Notes: generated from the letters alone by a model not told the origin. Shown: positions 25,965 through 38,159, counted from the first letter of the stretch. The stretch is 64,000 bases of DNA from Lentibacillus saliphilus (GCF_019093865.1 NZ_JABJXD010000002.1:124001-188000), one strand, 5' to 3'. Numbers and translations: made by a program.

Positions 25965-25984
25965 CTGAGCGAACGTTCAATCAG
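25965..25984. promoter_or_regulatory. Second TetR-type operator, upstream of fadA
   Basis: CTGAGCGAACGTTCAATCAG is palindromic at 16 of 20 positions. Its core TGAGCGAACGTTCA and the fadF site TGAATGATCATTCA both fit TGARYGAWCRTTCA. It lies 102 bases before the fadA ATG and downstream of the candidate promoter, where it could block elongation. Confidence 0.6.
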
Positions 25985-26086
25985 TCTTTCGAAAGCGATT
26001 TCATTGGCGGGATGAATACATCTACGGAGATGCTCTTTAAAACGATGCGTGAACAAAAGATATGACATTTGAAAGGATGAGGATGA

Positions 26087-27274
26087 ATGCGTAAAACAGT
26101 CATTGTGTCAGGAGCTCGAACCCCATTTGCAAAATTTGGTGGTGCTTTAAAGTCTTTAACAGCAGCCGAGTTAGGTGGAAAGGCAATTGAGGAAGCGGTC
26201 AATCGTGCTGAAATCAGTGGCGACAGCGTGAATGAAGTGATTATGGGACATGTGCTACAAGGTGGTCAAGGACAAATAACATCTCGTCAAGCTGCACGTG
26301 CTGCAGGTCTCCCATGGTCTGTTAAAACTGAAACGATCAATAAAGTATGTGCGTCAGGCATGCGCAGTCTTACACTGGCTGACCAACTCATCAGACTTGG
26401 GGAAGAGGACACGATCGTCGCTGGTGGCATGGAAAGTATGTCTCATGCGCCGTATTTCTTACCTGATGCACGCTGGGGGAACCGTATGGGTGATAAATCT
26501 GTCAAAGATATGATGATTCATGACGGATTGACCTGTTCCTTTAACGGTGTGCACATGGGCACATATGGTAACAGCACAGCAGAGGCATTTAATGTATCAA
26601 GAGAAGCTCAAGATGATTGGTCTTATCGCAGTCATCAACGGGCGATAAAAGCGATCGCAGACGGGAAATTTGCTGATGAAATCGTCCCAGTATCAGTTCC
26701 AAAACGGAAAGGTGATCCAATCGTAGTCGATACGGATGAAGCACCGAGACATGACACGACACCAGAAGCACTAGCTAAATTACGTCCAGCTTTTGATAAG
26801 GATGGTACCATTACAGCTGGTAATGCGCCTGGGGTTAATGATGGTGCCTGTGCCTTTGTCGTCATGGGGGATGATGTTGCAGAGAAGCAGGGGAAAACCC
26901 CTCTTGCAACAATTATTGGTCACGCTGAGGTGGCTGTGGAGGCAAAGGACTTCCCGCAAACACCAGGACTCGTGATCAACGAATTGTTGAAAAAAACAGG
27001 TCATTCCGTTGATCAAATCGATTTGTTTGAAATTAACGAAGCGTTTGCTGCAGTCTCTCTTGCAAGTGGGCAAATTGCCGGTCTAGATCCTGAAAAAATC
27101 AACGTTAACGGTGGCGCAGTCGCACTTGGTCATCCAATTGGTGCAAGTGGTGCACGTATCGTTCTAACATTGATTCATGAATTAAAGCGCCGTGGGGGCG
27201 GTCTTGGTGTTGCGGCGATTTGTAGTGGTGGTGGCCAAGGGGATGCCATAATGGTCGAAGTGCCTCAGCAGTAA
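26087..27274 (+). CDS. Acetyl-CoA acetyltransferase (thiolase)
   Basis: A 395-residue thiolase. Catalytic residues are in place: Cys88 (KVCASGMRS), His349 ([10 protein letters not shown]) and Cys379 (CSGGGQGD). It either condenses two acetyl-CoA or cleaves acetoacetyl-CoA and other 3-ketoacyl-CoAs. With the following dehydrogenase genes it forms a beta-oxidation or butyrate-type module. AGGATGAGG lies just before the ATG. The gene resembles mmgA of B. subtilis, but here it stands in the fadF locus. Confidence 0.93.
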   Translation: MRKTVIVSGARTPFAKFGGALKSLTAAELGGKAIEEAVNRAEISGDSVNEVIMGHVLQGGQGQITSRQAARAAGLPWSVKTETINKVCASGMRSLTLADQLIRLGEEDTIVAGGMESMSHAPYFLPDARWGNRMGDKSVKDMMIHDGLTCSFNGVHMGTYGNSTAEAFNVSREAQDDWSYRSHQRAIKAIADGKFADEIVPVSVPKRKGDPIVVDTDEAPRHDTTPEALAKLRPAFDKDGTITAGNAPGVNDGACAFVVMGDDVAEKQGKTPLATIIGHAEVAVEAKDFPQTPGLVINELLKKTGHSVDQIDLFEINEAFAAVSLASGQIAGLDPEKINVNGGAVALGHPIGASGARIVLTLIHELKRRGGGLGVAAICSGGGQGDAIMVEVPQQ

Positions 27275-27306
27275 GTCAACATCACACAATAGGGGGTAAA
27301 TATAAG

Positions 27307-28161
27307 ATGGAGATGAACACAATTATGGTCGTTGGCGCAGGACAAATGGGAGCGGGCATTGCTCAGGTCTGTGCACAATCGGGGTTTAACGTTCTGCTCA
27401 ACGACATGAATGAAAACGCACTTGAAAAGGGTCTATCTGGTATAGAGAAACGCCTTCTTCGTGCTGTGGAAAAAGGTAAGCTGACGGATCAGGAAAAAAG
27501 TGACGCTTTGGAGCGTATTAATGGTTCAACAGCGTTAGAGGATGCTAAAACATGTGATGTGGTTATTGAAGCGATCGTTGAAAAGATTGACGTTAAAACA
27601 AAGGTATTTCAGACCTTAGATGAGCACGCGCCACCACATGCGATTTTGGCAACCAATACGTCAGCATTGCCAATTACAGAGATTGCTGCAGTAACACAAC
27701 GTCCAGAGCAAGTGATTGGTATGCATTTTATGAATCCTGTTCCAGTTATGAAGCTTGTCGAAATTATTCGCGGCTTGCAAACGAGTGATGAAACGTACGC
27801 TGCAATTGACCAATTGACACATGCACTCTCCAAAACGCCTGTTGAGGTTAACGATTCACCAGGTTTTGTCTCAAATCGGGTCCTAATGCCGATGATCAAC
27901 GAAGCGATTTATACGGTGTACGAAGGTGTCGCTACCCCAGAGGATGTGGATACGGTTATGAAGCTCGGCATGAACCATCCGATGGGGCCGCTTACCTTAG
28001 CTGATTTTATCGGCCTCGACACATGCCTTTACATTATGGAGGTTTTACATGACGGCTTTGGTGACAGCAAGTACCGACCATGTCCGCTTTTAAGGAAGTA
28101 TGTTCATGCAGGCTGGCTTGGCAAAAAATCAGGACGCGGATTTTTCCAATATGAAGATTGA
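27307..28161 (+). CDS. hbd: 3-hydroxybutyryl-CoA dehydrogenase
   Basis: A 284-residue NAD-dependent enzyme (mmgB/hbd type). The Rossmann motif GAGQMGAGIAQVCAQSG is at ~10-26; the C-terminal dimerisation domain includes PGFVSNRVLMPMINEAI (~183-199) and the catalytic His lies in GMHFMNPVPVMKLVEI (~139-154). It oxidises (S)-3-hydroxyacyl-CoA to 3-ketoacyl-CoA, the step before the thiolase. It starts 32 bases after the thiolase gene, preceded by AGGGGG. Confidence 0.93.
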   Translation: MEMNTIMVVGAGQMGAGIAQVCAQSGFNVLLNDMNENALEKGLSGIEKRLLRAVEKGKLTDQEKSDALERINGSTALEDAKTCDVVIEAIVEKIDVKTKVFQTLDEHAPPHAILATNTSALPITEIAAVTQRPEQVIGMHFMNPVPVMKLVEIIRGLQTSDETYAAIDQLTHALSKTPVEVNDSPGFVSNRVLMPMINEAIYTVYEGVATPEDVDTVMKLGMNHPMGPLTLADFIGLDTCLYIMEVLHDGFGDSKYRPCPLLRKYVHAGWLGKKSGRGFFQYED

Positions 28162-28223
28162 TTCGACAGAAGCTCAATTATATTCGATATCATTCCTGCT
28201 CGATAGGAATAGGAGGCTTATTC

Positions 28224-29363
28224 ATGCAGCTGACATTTACGGATGAACAACAAATGATGCAAAAAATGGTGCGTGATTTTGCGAGACAGGAAGTCGCACC
28301 AGAAGTAGAGCGAATGGAACGTGAGGACCGTTTTCCAAAAGAACTCATTCAAAAAATGGGTGACCTTGGTTTAATGGGTATTCCCATTCCTGAAAAGTAT
28401 GGTGGAAGTGGCATGGATTTTACGTCCTACATCATTGCAATCCACGAGCTTTCAAAAGTAAGTGCTGCCTTAGGTGTCATTTTATCGGTCCATACATCGG
28501 TTGGGACAAATCCGATTTTGTATTTTGGGACTGAAGCCCAAAAAGCGCATTACGTCCCAAAGCTCGCGACGGGTGACTATCTCGGTGCCTTTGCATTGAC
28601 AGAACCTGGTGCAGGATCTGATGCGGCCAATTTAAAGATGCGGGCCAAAAAAGACGGTGATGACTACGTACTATCCGGTTCAAAAGTATTTATTACAAAT
28701 GGCGGTGTGGCTGATACATACATTACCTTTGCCCGAACGTGTGACATAGCTGGTGGAAAAGGCGTCAGTGCGTTTATTGTAGAAAAGGATACACCAGGCC
28801 TTTCTATTGGCAAACAAGAAAAGAAAATGGGGCTACACGGCTCTCAAACTGTACAGCTCACATTTGACGGCTGCCGTGTTCATCAATCGCAAATGCTTGG
28901 CTCTGAAGGGGATGGCTTTAAAATTGCGATGGCCAACTTGAATGTTGGGCGAATTGGGATTGCCGCTCAATCATTAGGCATTGCAGAAGCGGCCTTGGAG
29001 CATGCTTCAGACTATGCGAAAGAACGAGAACAATTTGGTCAGCCGATCGCTCGTAACCAAGGCATTTTATTTAAGCTTGCAGATTTGGCGACAGAGGTCG
29101 AATCGGCAAAACTCTTAACCTATCATGCGGCAACACGGGTGGCTCGCGATATTCCTTCAGGCAAGGAAGCATCAATGGCTAAGATGTTCGCTTCAAAGGT
29201 TGCCCGGAAAACAGCGATTGAAGCACTCCAAGTATACGGTGGCTACGGATATACCGAAGACTATCCGATGGAACGTTTTTTCCGCGATGCTAAGGTTTGT
29301 GAGATTTATGAGGGTACGAATGAAATCCAACATATTGTGATTGCCAAGCATTTAATGTCTTAG
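28224..29363 (+). CDS. Acyl-CoA dehydrogenase (short-chain/butyryl-CoA type)
   Basis: A 379-residue FAD-dependent acyl-CoA dehydrogenase. Family signatures: ALTEPGAGSDAANL (~128-141) and the C-terminal QVYGGYGYTEDYPMER followed by [10 protein letters not shown], which holds the catalytic Glu. ATG 28224 has ATAGGAGG upstream; the frame overlaps the hbd stop further up but has no ribosome site there. Electrons go to ETF and then probably to FadF. A second paralogue follows at once, sharing roughly half of its residues by eye; different chain lengths or branched substrates are likely. Confidence 0.92.
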   Translation: MQLTFTDEQQMMQKMVRDFARQEVAPEVERMEREDRFPKELIQKMGDLGLMGIPIPEKYGGSGMDFTSYIIAIHELSKVSAALGVILSVHTSVGTNPILYFGTEAQKAHYVPKLATGDYLGAFALTEPGAGSDAANLKMRAKKDGDDYVLSGSKVFITNGGVADTYITFARTCDIAGGKGVSAFIVEKDTPGLSIGKQEKKMGLHGSQTVQLTFDGCRVHQSQMLGSEGDGFKIAMANLNVGRIGIAAQSLGIAEAALEHASDYAKEREQFGQPIARNQGILFKLADLATEVESAKLLTYHAATRVARDIPSGKEASMAKMFASKVARKTAIEALQVYGGYGYTEDYPMERFFRDAKVCEIYEGTNEIQHIVIAKHLMS

Positions 29364-29418
29364 TGGGATGCCAGTCACCAGCATTTAAAAAGGTGTCAAT
29401 AAAAGGGGGATGGGTCAA

Positions 29419-30558
29419 ATGGATTTTCAATTAAATGATGAACAAGAGATGCTACGTAAAATGGTGCGTGATTTTGCAAAGAATGAAGTTGAGCCGACAG
29501 CAGCAGAACGAGATGAAGAAGAACGCTTTGACAGAGATATTTTTGACAAAATGGCGGAGCTCGGTTTAACCGGTATCCCTTGGCCGGAGGAGTACGGGGG
29601 GATTGGTTCAGATTACGTCAGCTATGTGATCGCAGTAGAGGAATTGTCCCGTGTCTGTGCGTCAACAGGCGTAACACTATCAGCACATCTCTCGCTCGCA
29701 AGTTGGCCAATTTATAAATATGGCAATGAAGCACAGAAAAAGACATTCCTTTATCGACTTGCGACAGGCGAGGCCCTCGGTGCTTATGCGCTATCTGAGC
29801 CTGGTGCGGGAAGTGATGTCGCATCCATGAAAACGATCGCGAAAAAAGATGAGGATGACTATGTTTTAAATGGTAGCAAAGTATGGATCACCAATGGCGG
29901 TGTGGGCGATATTTATATTGTTTTTGCCAAAACGGATGCTGATGCAAAGCATAGAGGGATTAGTGCCTTCATCGTTGAGAAGGGAACAGAAGGCTTTAGC
30001 TTCGGAAAAAAAGAAAAGAAGCTCGGGATCCGGTCATCTCCAACGACAGAGCTGATCTTTGAGAATTGCCGAATTCCAAAGGAGAATTTACTCGGAGCAG
30101 AAGGAGACGGCTTTAAAATTGCAATGACGACGCTAGACGGTGGCCGAAATGGCATTGCTGCTCAAGCACTCGGAATTGCGCAAGGGGCACTCGATGCATC
30201 CGTAGAATATGCAAAGGAACGTGAACAGTTCGGCAAGCCGATTGCTCATAATCAAGGCATTTCATTTAAGCTTGCTGATATGGCGACAGATATTGAAGCA
30301 GCACGTCTATTAACGTATCAAGCGGCATGGCTTGAATCGGAAGGACTTCCGTATGGTAAAGCGTCAGCGATGTCAAAGCTATTTGCTGGTGATGCCGCGA
30401 TGCGGGTTACAACAGAAGCTGTGCAAGTTTTTGGTGGCTACGGTTATACGAAGGACTATCCAGTGGAACGTTACATGCGTGATGCAAAAATCACCCAGAT
30501 TTATGAAGGAACCAATGAAATTCAACGCCTCGTCATCGGTCGCATGCTGACGAAATAA
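29419..30558 (+). CDS. acdA: Acyl-CoA dehydrogenase AcdA
   Basis: A 379-residue acyl-CoA dehydrogenase, the same length as B. subtilis AcdA, which also neighbours fadF. Signatures are [14 protein letters not shown] (~128-141) and [18 protein letters not shown] with [10 protein letters not shown]-like [10 protein letters not shown] near the C-terminus. ATG 29419 is preferred over 29410 because AAAGGGGG ends at 29408-29409, directly against the earlier ATG. With IcmF in the same operon, isobutyryl-CoA or similar branched substrates are possible. Confidence 0.92.
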   Translation: MDFQLNDEQEMLRKMVRDFAKNEVEPTAAERDEEERFDRDIFDKMAELGLTGIPWPEEYGGIGSDYVSYVIAVEELSRVCASTGVTLSAHLSLASWPIYKYGNEAQKKTFLYRLATGEALGAYALSEPGAGSDVASMKTIAKKDEDDYVLNGSKVWITNGGVGDIYIVFAKTDADAKHRGISAFIVEKGTEGFSFGKKEKKLGIRSSPTTELIFENCRIPKENLLGAEGDGFKIAMTTLDGGRNGIAAQALGIAQGALDASVEYAKEREQFGKPIAHNQGISFKLADMATDIEAARLLTYQAAWLESEGLPYGKASAMSKLFAGDAAMRVTTEAVQVFGGYGYTKDYPVERYMRDAKITQIYEGTNEIQRLVIGRMLTK

Positions 30559-30609
30559 CATCTTTTATTGAACAAGTGGTTGTCATAATTGAAGAAAGGA
30601 TGTCGCAAT

Positions 30610-31554
30610 ATGCACCCAATCGTGGAACGGATCGCACAAAAAGACATTCGTGCATTAGCAAAAGCCATTACAATGGTCGAAAATGATGTACCTGATAAGT
30701 TGGATTTATTAAGTGATGTGTTCCAGCTCAAAGGCCATGCGCGCCTCGTTGGGTTAACGGGCTCACCTGGTGCAGGAAAAAGCTCTCTCGTGAATCGACT
30801 CATCACGAGGCTGCGTCAACAAAATAAAACAGTGGCCGTCATTGCTGTCGATCCAACAAGTCCATTTAGCGGTGGTGCTTTGCTCGGCGATCGTGTGCGT
30901 ATGCATCAACATTTTACCGATGAAGGGGTATTTATTCGTAGTATGGCAACACGCGGGAGTCTTGGTGGCCTAGCACGCGCGACCAAGGATGCGCTTCGAT
31001 TGTGTGATGCATTCGGGTTTGATGTTGTGATAGTAGAAACGGTTGGCGTCGGTCAATCAGAGCTCGATATTATGAAGATAGTTGATACAACTGCGGTTGT
31101 CGTGACACCAAACAGTGGCGATGTCCTGCAAATTTTTAAGGCGGGTATTATGGAAATAGCCGATCTGTTTGTGATTAATAAAGCTGATCTGCCAGGGTTC
31201 GGGAAATTAAAAGCGTTATTAAAAGAACTTGTCATGACGACAGCAACAACAGAGCATGAAACAGCAATTATTAAGACGGTTGCGACAGAAAACAAAGGCA
31301 TTGATCAGCTCATTACAGCGATTGAAGCCCATCACACATTTCTGTACAACACACATACAGGTCAAAAGCGGCGCCTTGATCAATTGTCACTCGAAGTCCA
31401 TGAATTAATACGCGAAGAAATTTGGCGTGATGTAGGCGCATTTTTAGATACAGAACGGGTTGAGTCCTATTTCAAACAAGAGACAGTAGACCCGTACAAA
31501 TTAGCACAAGCGCTTTATGAAAAGTGGAAGCATAATGGAGGAAGCGACATATGA
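30610..31554 (+). CDS. meaB: MeaB/ArgK-family GTPase, mutase chaperone
   Basis: A 314-residue G3E GTPase. The P-loop is GSPGAGKS (51-58); the later [19 protein letters not shown] and FVINKADL (NKxD base-recognition motif) match MeaB/ArgK. MeaB proteins load and protect adenosylcobalamin in acyl-CoA mutases. IcmF, two genes on, already contains its own G-domain, so a free MeaB here may serve a second B12 enzyme elsewhere or act in repair. ATG 30610 follows AAAGGATG; its stop overlaps the start of the TetR gene (ATGA). Confidence 0.9.
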   Translation: MHPIVERIAQKDIRALAKAITMVENDVPDKLDLLSDVFQLKGHARLVGLTGSPGAGKSSLVNRLITRLRQQNKTVAVIAVDPTSPFSGGALLGDRVRMHQHFTDEGVFIRSMATRGSLGGLARATKDALRLCDAFGFDVVIVETVGVGQSELDIMKIVDTTAVVVTPNSGDVLQIFKAGIMEIADLFVINKADLPGFGKLKALLKELVMTTATTEHETAIIKTVATENKGIDQLITAIEAHHTFLYNTHTGQKRRLDQLSLEVHELIREEIWRDVGAFLDTERVESYFKQETVDPYKLAQALYEKWKHNGGSDI

Positions 31555-32183
31555 ACAACAACGAGATGACTGTATCATCTGTTAAAGATGAACACCTTAT
31601 AAAAAAACGTCGCGCCCAAATGATTAAAGGAGCACTCACGCTTTTCAAGGAAAAGGGATTTCATAAAACAACGACGCGTGAAATTGCCAAAGAAAGTGGT
31701 TTTAGCATCGGGACACTTTACGAATATATTCGGACGAAGGAAGATGTTCTTTATTTCGTCTGTGAATCGATTTATGAACAGGTGCATGAACGATTAGAAG
31801 CAACGATCGATCTTGAGCATGCATCTTTGAGTCATTTAAAGAGTGTGATGACATCTTACTTTTATTTAATGGATCAGATGCAGGAAGAAATTGTGATTAT
31901 GTATCAAGAAGCGAAATCATTGTCTAAAGATACAAAATCATATGTGCTTCAAAAAGAGCGTGACATGGTCAGCATGCTTGAACGTGTGATCGTCGCTTCT
32001 GTTCCTGATCAGCTACCAAAGCGTGATGTTGCACTTATTGCGAATAATATTTTTATACAAGGACAAATGTGGGGGTTTAGACGGTGGATGCTGCATAATC
32101 AATTTACACTCGAGGCGTATATTGATCGGCAAATTCACTATCTTTTTCAGTCGTTAGGCATTGATTCAAAAACCGTCAATTAA
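31551..32183 (+). CDS. fadR: TetR-family regulator (FadR-like)
   Basis: A 210-residue TetR protein. The DNA-binding domain at ~17-65 reads RRAQMIKGALTLFKEKGFHK then TTTREIAKESGFSIGTLYEYI; the rest is helical ligand domain. It overlaps meaB by 4 bases and precedes icmF, so it is made with the operon it probably controls. Two matching palindromes upstream of fadF and fadA are the likely targets, and long- or branched-chain acyl-CoA the likely inducer, as for FadR. The symbol rests on context and operator similarity. Confidence 0.8.
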   Translation: MNNNEMTVSSVKDEHLIKKRRAQMIKGALTLFKEKGFHKTTTREIAKESGFSIGTLYEYIRTKEDVLYFVCESIYEQVHERLEATIDLEHASLSHLKSVMTSYFYLMDQMQEEIVIMYQEAKSLSKDTKSYVLQKERDMVSMLERVIVASVPDQLPKRDVALIANNIFIQGQMWGFRRWMLHNQFTLEAYIDRQIHYLFQSLGIDSKTVN

Positions 32184-32234
32184 AGCGGTGAAGGGACAAT
32201 ATAAAAAAGACGTTTGGAATGGGGAGGGGTTTTC

Positions 32235-35200
32235 ATGCAAGATACGACGATTTATAAGCCGGTTCATCCTGTTCGTTTTGTAACCGCGTCTAGCTTGTTC
32301 GATGGACACGATGCATCCATTAACATTATGAGGCGGATTTTGCAATCGAGTGGTGCAGAGGTGATTCATCTAGGGCATAATAGATCTGTTGAAGAGGTTG
32401 TTCACGCTGCGATTCAAGAGGATGTACAGGGCATTGCCATTTCATCTTATCAAGGTGGTCATGTGGAATATTTCAAATATATGTATGATCTCCTAAATGA
32501 ATTAGGCGCAGACCATATTAAAGTGTTTGGTGGTGGCGGTGGTGTCATCATTCCTCGGGAAATTAAAGAACTTCATGACTATGGCATTGCTTGGATCTTT
32601 TCGCCTGAAGACGGACGGGAGTTAGGTCTACAGGGAATGATTAATAAGATGCTAAAATTATGTGATTTTCTGCCGCCAGTTGATCTCGAGCGTGATCAGA
32701 CAAAACTCGCTCAAGGCGACAGACAGACCGTTGCGCGATACATTACGTATATGGAAAATGAAGATACGGATAAAGCACGGCGCGATCAAGTGTTAAAAGA
32801 ATTGAAAGCGCAATCAAACGATGCGCCAGTTCTTGGCATTACAGGAACTGGGGGTTCAGGTAAAAGTTCATTGACTGACGAAATCATTCGCCGGTTTGTT
32901 CATGAAATACCGGATAAAAAAGTGGCGATTATTTCGGTTGATCCAACGAAACGAAAAACAGGTGGGGCTCTTCTAGGTGATCGCATTCGAATGAATGCTA
33001 TTTTTACTGATCGCGTCTATATGCGATCGCTTGCGACGAGAGACTCGCGCTCTGAATTATCCCGAGCCATTGAGGATGTCATCTCTGTCGTCCGTGCAGC
33101 GAATTACGATTTTATCATTGTAGAAACGAGTGGCATCGGACAAGGAGATGCTGCTATTACTGAAATTACGGATTTATCTATGTATGTGATGACAGCAGAA
33201 TTCGGTGCGCCGACACAGCTTGAAAAAATAGATATGATTGATTTTGCCGATTTTATCGTCATTAATAAATTTGAGCAAAAAGGCTCTGAGGATGCGTTAA
33301 ATCAAGTACGTAAGCAATATGAACGTAGCCACATGCTGTTCCATCAGGATAAAGCGGCATTTCCTGTTTTCGGTACGATTGCCAGTCAATTTAATGATTC
33401 TGGTACAAACGCCTTGTTTGCAAGCATGATTGATACGCTAAATGAACGGTACGGCTGGAAAGAGAAGGTTGACTTTAACAGACATGTCATTGCAGAAAAG
33501 CAAAACTTAATTATTACGAATGAGCGTCGTCATTATTTACGCGAAATCGCCCAGCACGTGCGCGCGTATCATAACCATACGAGGACGCAAAGTGAAGTTG
33601 CTAGAAAACTGTACCAGCTTAATGGTGCTAAGGAAGCGTTAGATAATGGGGAAGCATCTCAAGCGCTTGACAAGGCGATCGCAACATATGAAGAACAGCT
33701 TCATCCGCGTGCTAAAAAATTACTTGAAAGCTGGGATGAAACGAAAGCACGTTATGAACAGGATGAGATGACGTTTAAGGTTCGTAATAAGGACATAACG
33801 ATGGCGCTCACAACTGAATCGCTAGCCGGATTAAAGATACCAAAAGTTGTATATCCGAAATTTAGTGATTGGGGAGAACGTCTCAGTTGGTTAATGCGGG
33901 AAAATGTGCCCGGTGCTTTTCCGTTTACAGCTGGAGTATTTCCATTTAAACGTAAGGGAGAAGATCCTACACGTCAATTTGCTGGTGAGGGGACGCCTGA
34001 TCGCACGAATCGCCGGTTTCATTATTTGTCAAAAGGAGAACCTGCAAAGCGGCTTTCTACAGCCTTTGATTCCGTTACATTATACGGTGAAGATCCGGCA
34101 CATCGTCCTGATATTTATGGCAAGGTTGGCGAAAGTGGTGTCAACATTTGCACACTCGAAGATATGAAAAAGCTTTATGCAGGTTTTGATTTGACAGATC
34201 CTAAAACATCGGTGTCCATGACGATCAATGGTCCAGCACCTATTATTCTTGCGATGTTTTTTAATACGGCAATTGACCAGCAAGTAGAGACGTTCAAACA
34301 CGAGCATGATCGTAATCCGACGTCATCAGAATATGACACCATTAAAGCACAAACTATTTCAGTCGTCCGTGGAACTGTGCAGGCAGATATATTGAAAGAG
34401 GACCAAGGGCAAAATACATGTATTTTTTCAACTGAATTCGCCCTTCGCATGATGGGAGATATTCAGCAATACTTTATTGATAACGAGGTGCGCAACTATT
34501 ATTCGGTGTCTATTTCTGGCTATCATATTGCTGAAGCAGGCGCCAACCCTATTACTCAGCTTGCCTTTACTTTAGCGAATGGTTTTACGTATGTGGAATA
34601 TTACTTAAGTCGAGGAATGGACATTAACAAATTTGCACCAAATCTGTCCTTTTTCTTCTCGAATGGTCTTGATCCAGAGTATACGGTGATTGGACGGGTG
34701 GCACGGCGAATTTGGGCGATTACAATGCGAGACAAATATGGCGCTGATGAACGCAGTCAAAAGCTTAAATATCACATTCAAACATCAGGGCGCTCATTAC
34801 ATGCACAGGAAATTGATTTTAACGACATCCGAACAACACTCCAAGCGTTAATTGCCATTCAGGACAACTGTAATTCATTACACACAAACGCCTATGATGA
34901 AGCGATTACGACACCAACTGAACACTCTGTTCGGCGCGCGATGGCCATTCAAATGATTATAAATCGCGAGCTCGGTTTAACGAAAAATGAAAACTCGCTT
35001 CAAGGTTCATTTATTGTTGAGGAACTAACAGACCTTGTTGAAGAAGCGGTTTTGCAGGAATTTGAGCGGATGAACGATCGAGGTGGTGTTCTTGGCGCTA
35101 TGGAACGACAATATCAGCGCGGGAAAATTCAAGAAGAATCTTTATACTATGAAGGCAAAAAACATACAGGTGAACTACCGATCATTGGTGTTAACACGTA

Positions 35201-35474
35201 TTTAAATCCAAATCCACCATCAGAAGACGATATTAATGCAATGGAGCTTGCTCGAGCTTCAAAAGAGGAAAAAGAACAACAAATTTATGAACTTAACGTG
35301 TTTCAGGAACGACACGCAAAAGACACAGACGCTGCATTGGAGCGTTTAAAAGAAACGGCTTCCTCAGGTGGGAATATTTTTGCTGAACTAATGGAAACCG
35401 TTAAGGTCGCCAGTCTCGGTCAAATTACGCGGGCACTTTACGAAGTTGGCGGACAGTACCGCCGGAATATGTAG
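32235..35474 (+). CDS. icmF: Fused isobutyryl-CoA mutase IcmF
   Basis: A 1079-residue fusion. B12-binding domain ~10-145, with DGHDAS (23-28) supplying His25 as cobalt ligand. G-protein chaperone domain ~198-410, P-loop GTGGSGKS (204-211). Linker ~410-530. Substrate-binding TIM barrel ~535-1060. The residues that separate mutase types are visible: Phe569 in GVFP (Tyr in methylmalonyl-CoA mutase) and Gln726 in QGQNTCIF (Arg in methylmalonyl-CoA mutase), so isobutyryl/n-butyryl-CoA is predicted. It links valine-derived isobutyryl-CoA to the beta-oxidation genes upstream. GGGGAGGGG precedes ATG 32235. It is the last gene before the terminator. Confidence 0.95.
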   Translation: MQDTTIYKPVHPVRFVTASSLFDGHDASINIMRRILQSSGAEVIHLGHNRSVEEVVHAAIQEDVQGIAISSYQGGHVEYFKYMYDLLNELGADHIKVFGGGGGVIIPREIKELHDYGIAWIFSPEDGRELGLQGMINKMLKLCDFLPPVDLERDQTKLAQGDRQTVARYITYMENEDTDKARRDQVLKELKAQSNDAPVLGITGTGGSGKSSLTDEIIRRFVHEIPDKKVAIISVDPTKRKTGGALLGDRIRMNAIFTDRVYMRSLATRDSRSELSRAIEDVISVVRAANYDFIIVETSGIGQGDAAITEITDLSMYVMTAEFGAPTQLEKIDMIDFADFIVINKFEQKGSEDALNQVRKQYERSHMLFHQDKAAFPVFGTIASQFNDSGTNALFASMIDTLNERYGWKEKVDFNRHVIAEKQNLIITNERRHYLREIAQHVRAYHNHTRTQSEVARKLYQLNGAKEALDNGEASQALDKAIATYEEQLHPRAKKLLESWDETKARYEQDEMTFKVRNKDITMALTTESLAGLKIPKVVYPKFSDWGERLSWLMRENVPGAFPFTAGVFPFKRKGEDPTRQFAGEGTPDRTNRRFHYLSKGEPAKRLSTAFDSVTLYGEDPAHRPDIYGKVGESGVNICTLEDMKKLYAGFDLTDPKTSVSMTINGPAPIILAMFFNTAIDQQVETFKHEHDRNPTSSEYDTIKAQTISVVRGTVQADILKEDQGQNTCIFSTEFALRMMGDIQQYFIDNEVRNYYSVSISGYHIAEAGANPITQLAFTLANGFTYVEYYLSRGMDINKFAPNLSFFFSNGLDPEYTVIGRVARRIWAITMRDKYGADERSQKLKYHIQTSGRSLHAQEIDFNDIRTTLQALIAIQDNCNSLHTNAYDEAITTPTEHSVRRAMAIQMIINRELGLTKNENSLQGSFIVEELTDLVEEAVLQEFERMNDRGGVLGAMERQYQRGKIQEESLYYEGKKHTGELPIIGVNTYLNPNPPSEDDINAMELARASKEEKEQQIYELNVFQERHAKDTDAALERLKETASSGGNIFAELMETVKVASLGQITRALYEVGGQYRRNM

Positions 35475-35512
35475 CAATTACAACTTTATGTTTCAATGTA
35501 TGACGCATTTGA

Positions 35513-35552
35513 AGAAGCCTGGAAAGAGATGAATTTTTTCTAGGCTTTTTTT
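35513..35552 (+). terminator. Terminator of the fadF-icmF operon
   Basis: AAGCCT-g-GAAA pairs with TTTTC-t-AGGCTT, followed by TTTTT. It starts about 40 bases after the icmF stop. Confidence 0.8.
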
Positions 35553-35676
35553 ACTGGCATATTCACTTGCTCTTTGTTTATAATGTATGGTATGGTTCTG
35601 AACGTCTTATAAACTAAAAGCGATATACAGGTGAACAGATGCCTGAGATTTTATAAGGAAAAGGGAGTGCTTGACC

Positions 35677-36222
35677 GTGAGCTTAAAAACAGTTGGCCAC
35701 GAAGAACTAAAGAAATATTCAATGATTGAACTGGCAGAGATGATTTTGCAAGAAGAAGGCAAGGCAATGGATTTTAAAGATGTGTTTGCCAAAATTAAAG
35801 CCATAAAAGGTTTTAAGGAAGACGTCAGTAATGATCGTTTGGCGCAATTCTATACGGATTTAAATGTTGATGGTCGCTTTTTAACGATTGGTTCAAATAT
35901 GTGGGGATTAAAACGCTGGTATCCAGTTGAACAAATTGATGAGATCATAACAACTGAACCTAAGAAAAAGAAAAAGACGAAGAAAAAGAAAGCTGCTGCT
36001 AAAGAAGTTGCTCTTATTGAAGAAGATGAGCAGGACTTAGATACAGTAGATGATGATATAGATGAATTAACGCGCAATTTGGCCAAGGGCGATGAAGATG
36101 AGGATGAAGACTATGTCGCGCCTTACGATGATGACTACACTGAAGACTACGAAGACGAAGATTTTGACGAAGACTTTGAAGATGACGTAGAGGAAGAAGA
36201 AGAGGAAGAAGAAGACAATTAA
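35677..36222 (+). CDS. rpoE: RNA polymerase delta subunit
   Basis: A 181-residue protein. Residues ~5-90 form the HARE-HTH domain with LAQFYTDLNVDGRFLTIGSN and WGLKRWYP. A Lys-rich segment (~95-108) is followed by a strongly acidic disordered tail (~115-181). Delta speeds RNA polymerase recycling and makes promoters sensitive to the initiating nucleotide, which fits its place before pyrG. GTG 35677 is preferred over TTG 35671 because AAGGGAG (35661-35667) is better spaced to it. Confidence 0.93.
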   Translation: MSLKTVGHEELKKYSMIELAEMILQEEGKAMDFKDVFAKIKAIKGFKEDVSNDRLAQFYTDLNVDGRFLTIGSNMWGLKRWYPVEQIDEIITTEPKKKKKTKKKKAAAKEVALIEEDEQDLDTVDDDIDELTRNLAKGDEDEDEDYVAPYDDDYTEDYEDEDFDEDFEDDVEEEEEEEEDN

Positions 36223-36227
36223 GCATC

Positions 36228-36265
36228 TTGACTTTTTGGTGCTTTATGCTACAATTCCTATTGGG
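36228..36265 (+). promoter_or_regulatory. pyrG promoter with GGGC start site
   Basis: TTGACT (36228-36233), 16-nt spacer, TACAAT (36250-36255), then GGGCTC at 36263-36268. A start at GGGC is the arrangement at which RNA polymerase stutters and adds extra G residues when CTP is scarce, as known for B. subtilis pyrG. Confidence 0.85.
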
Positions 36266-36287
36266 CTCTTTAAATTGATACCACTAC

Positions 36288-36328
36288 GGCGTTTCCCCTT
36301 CTATGAGGGGGGAGCGCCTTTGTTGTTT
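36288..36328 (+). terminator. pyrG leader attenuator
   Basis: GGCGTTTCCCC (36288-36298) pairs with GGGGGGAGCGCC (36307-36318) through 11 bp with G-U pairs, then TTTGTTGTTT. The pyrimidine-rich left arm (TTTCCCCTTCT) can instead pair with a poly-G 5' end, giving an antiterminator when CTP is low. It lies 25 bases after the expected +1 and 78 bases before the pyrG ATG. Confidence 0.85.
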
Positions 36329-36357
36329 GGTAATAGAAGATTTTGTGTACACTATAA

Positions 36358-38007
<1,650 letters not shown>

Positions 38008-38020
38008 CTATAACGAACGA

Positions 38021-38057
38021 AAAAGGCCTTGGCAGAATTAAATTGCTAGGGTCTTTT
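38021..38057 (+). terminator. Terminator of pyrG
   Basis: AAAGGCCTTGGCA pairs with TGCTAGGGTCTTT with G-U pairs, ending in TTTTT at 38057. Confidence 0.75.
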
Positions 38058-38159
38058 TGCTTAGCTATTTATGCTTATGATCTAGGTTTAGTCTATGTCT
38101 TTTGATCTAAAACGGCAAAAATTTCCTTTAAAGCAATAAATGTAGATTATCCCTTAAAT

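Noticed and set aside
31551-32183. Frameshift or fusion between meaB and the TetR gene
   Set aside because: The 4-base ATGA overlap is an ordinary translational coupling; both proteins are full length.
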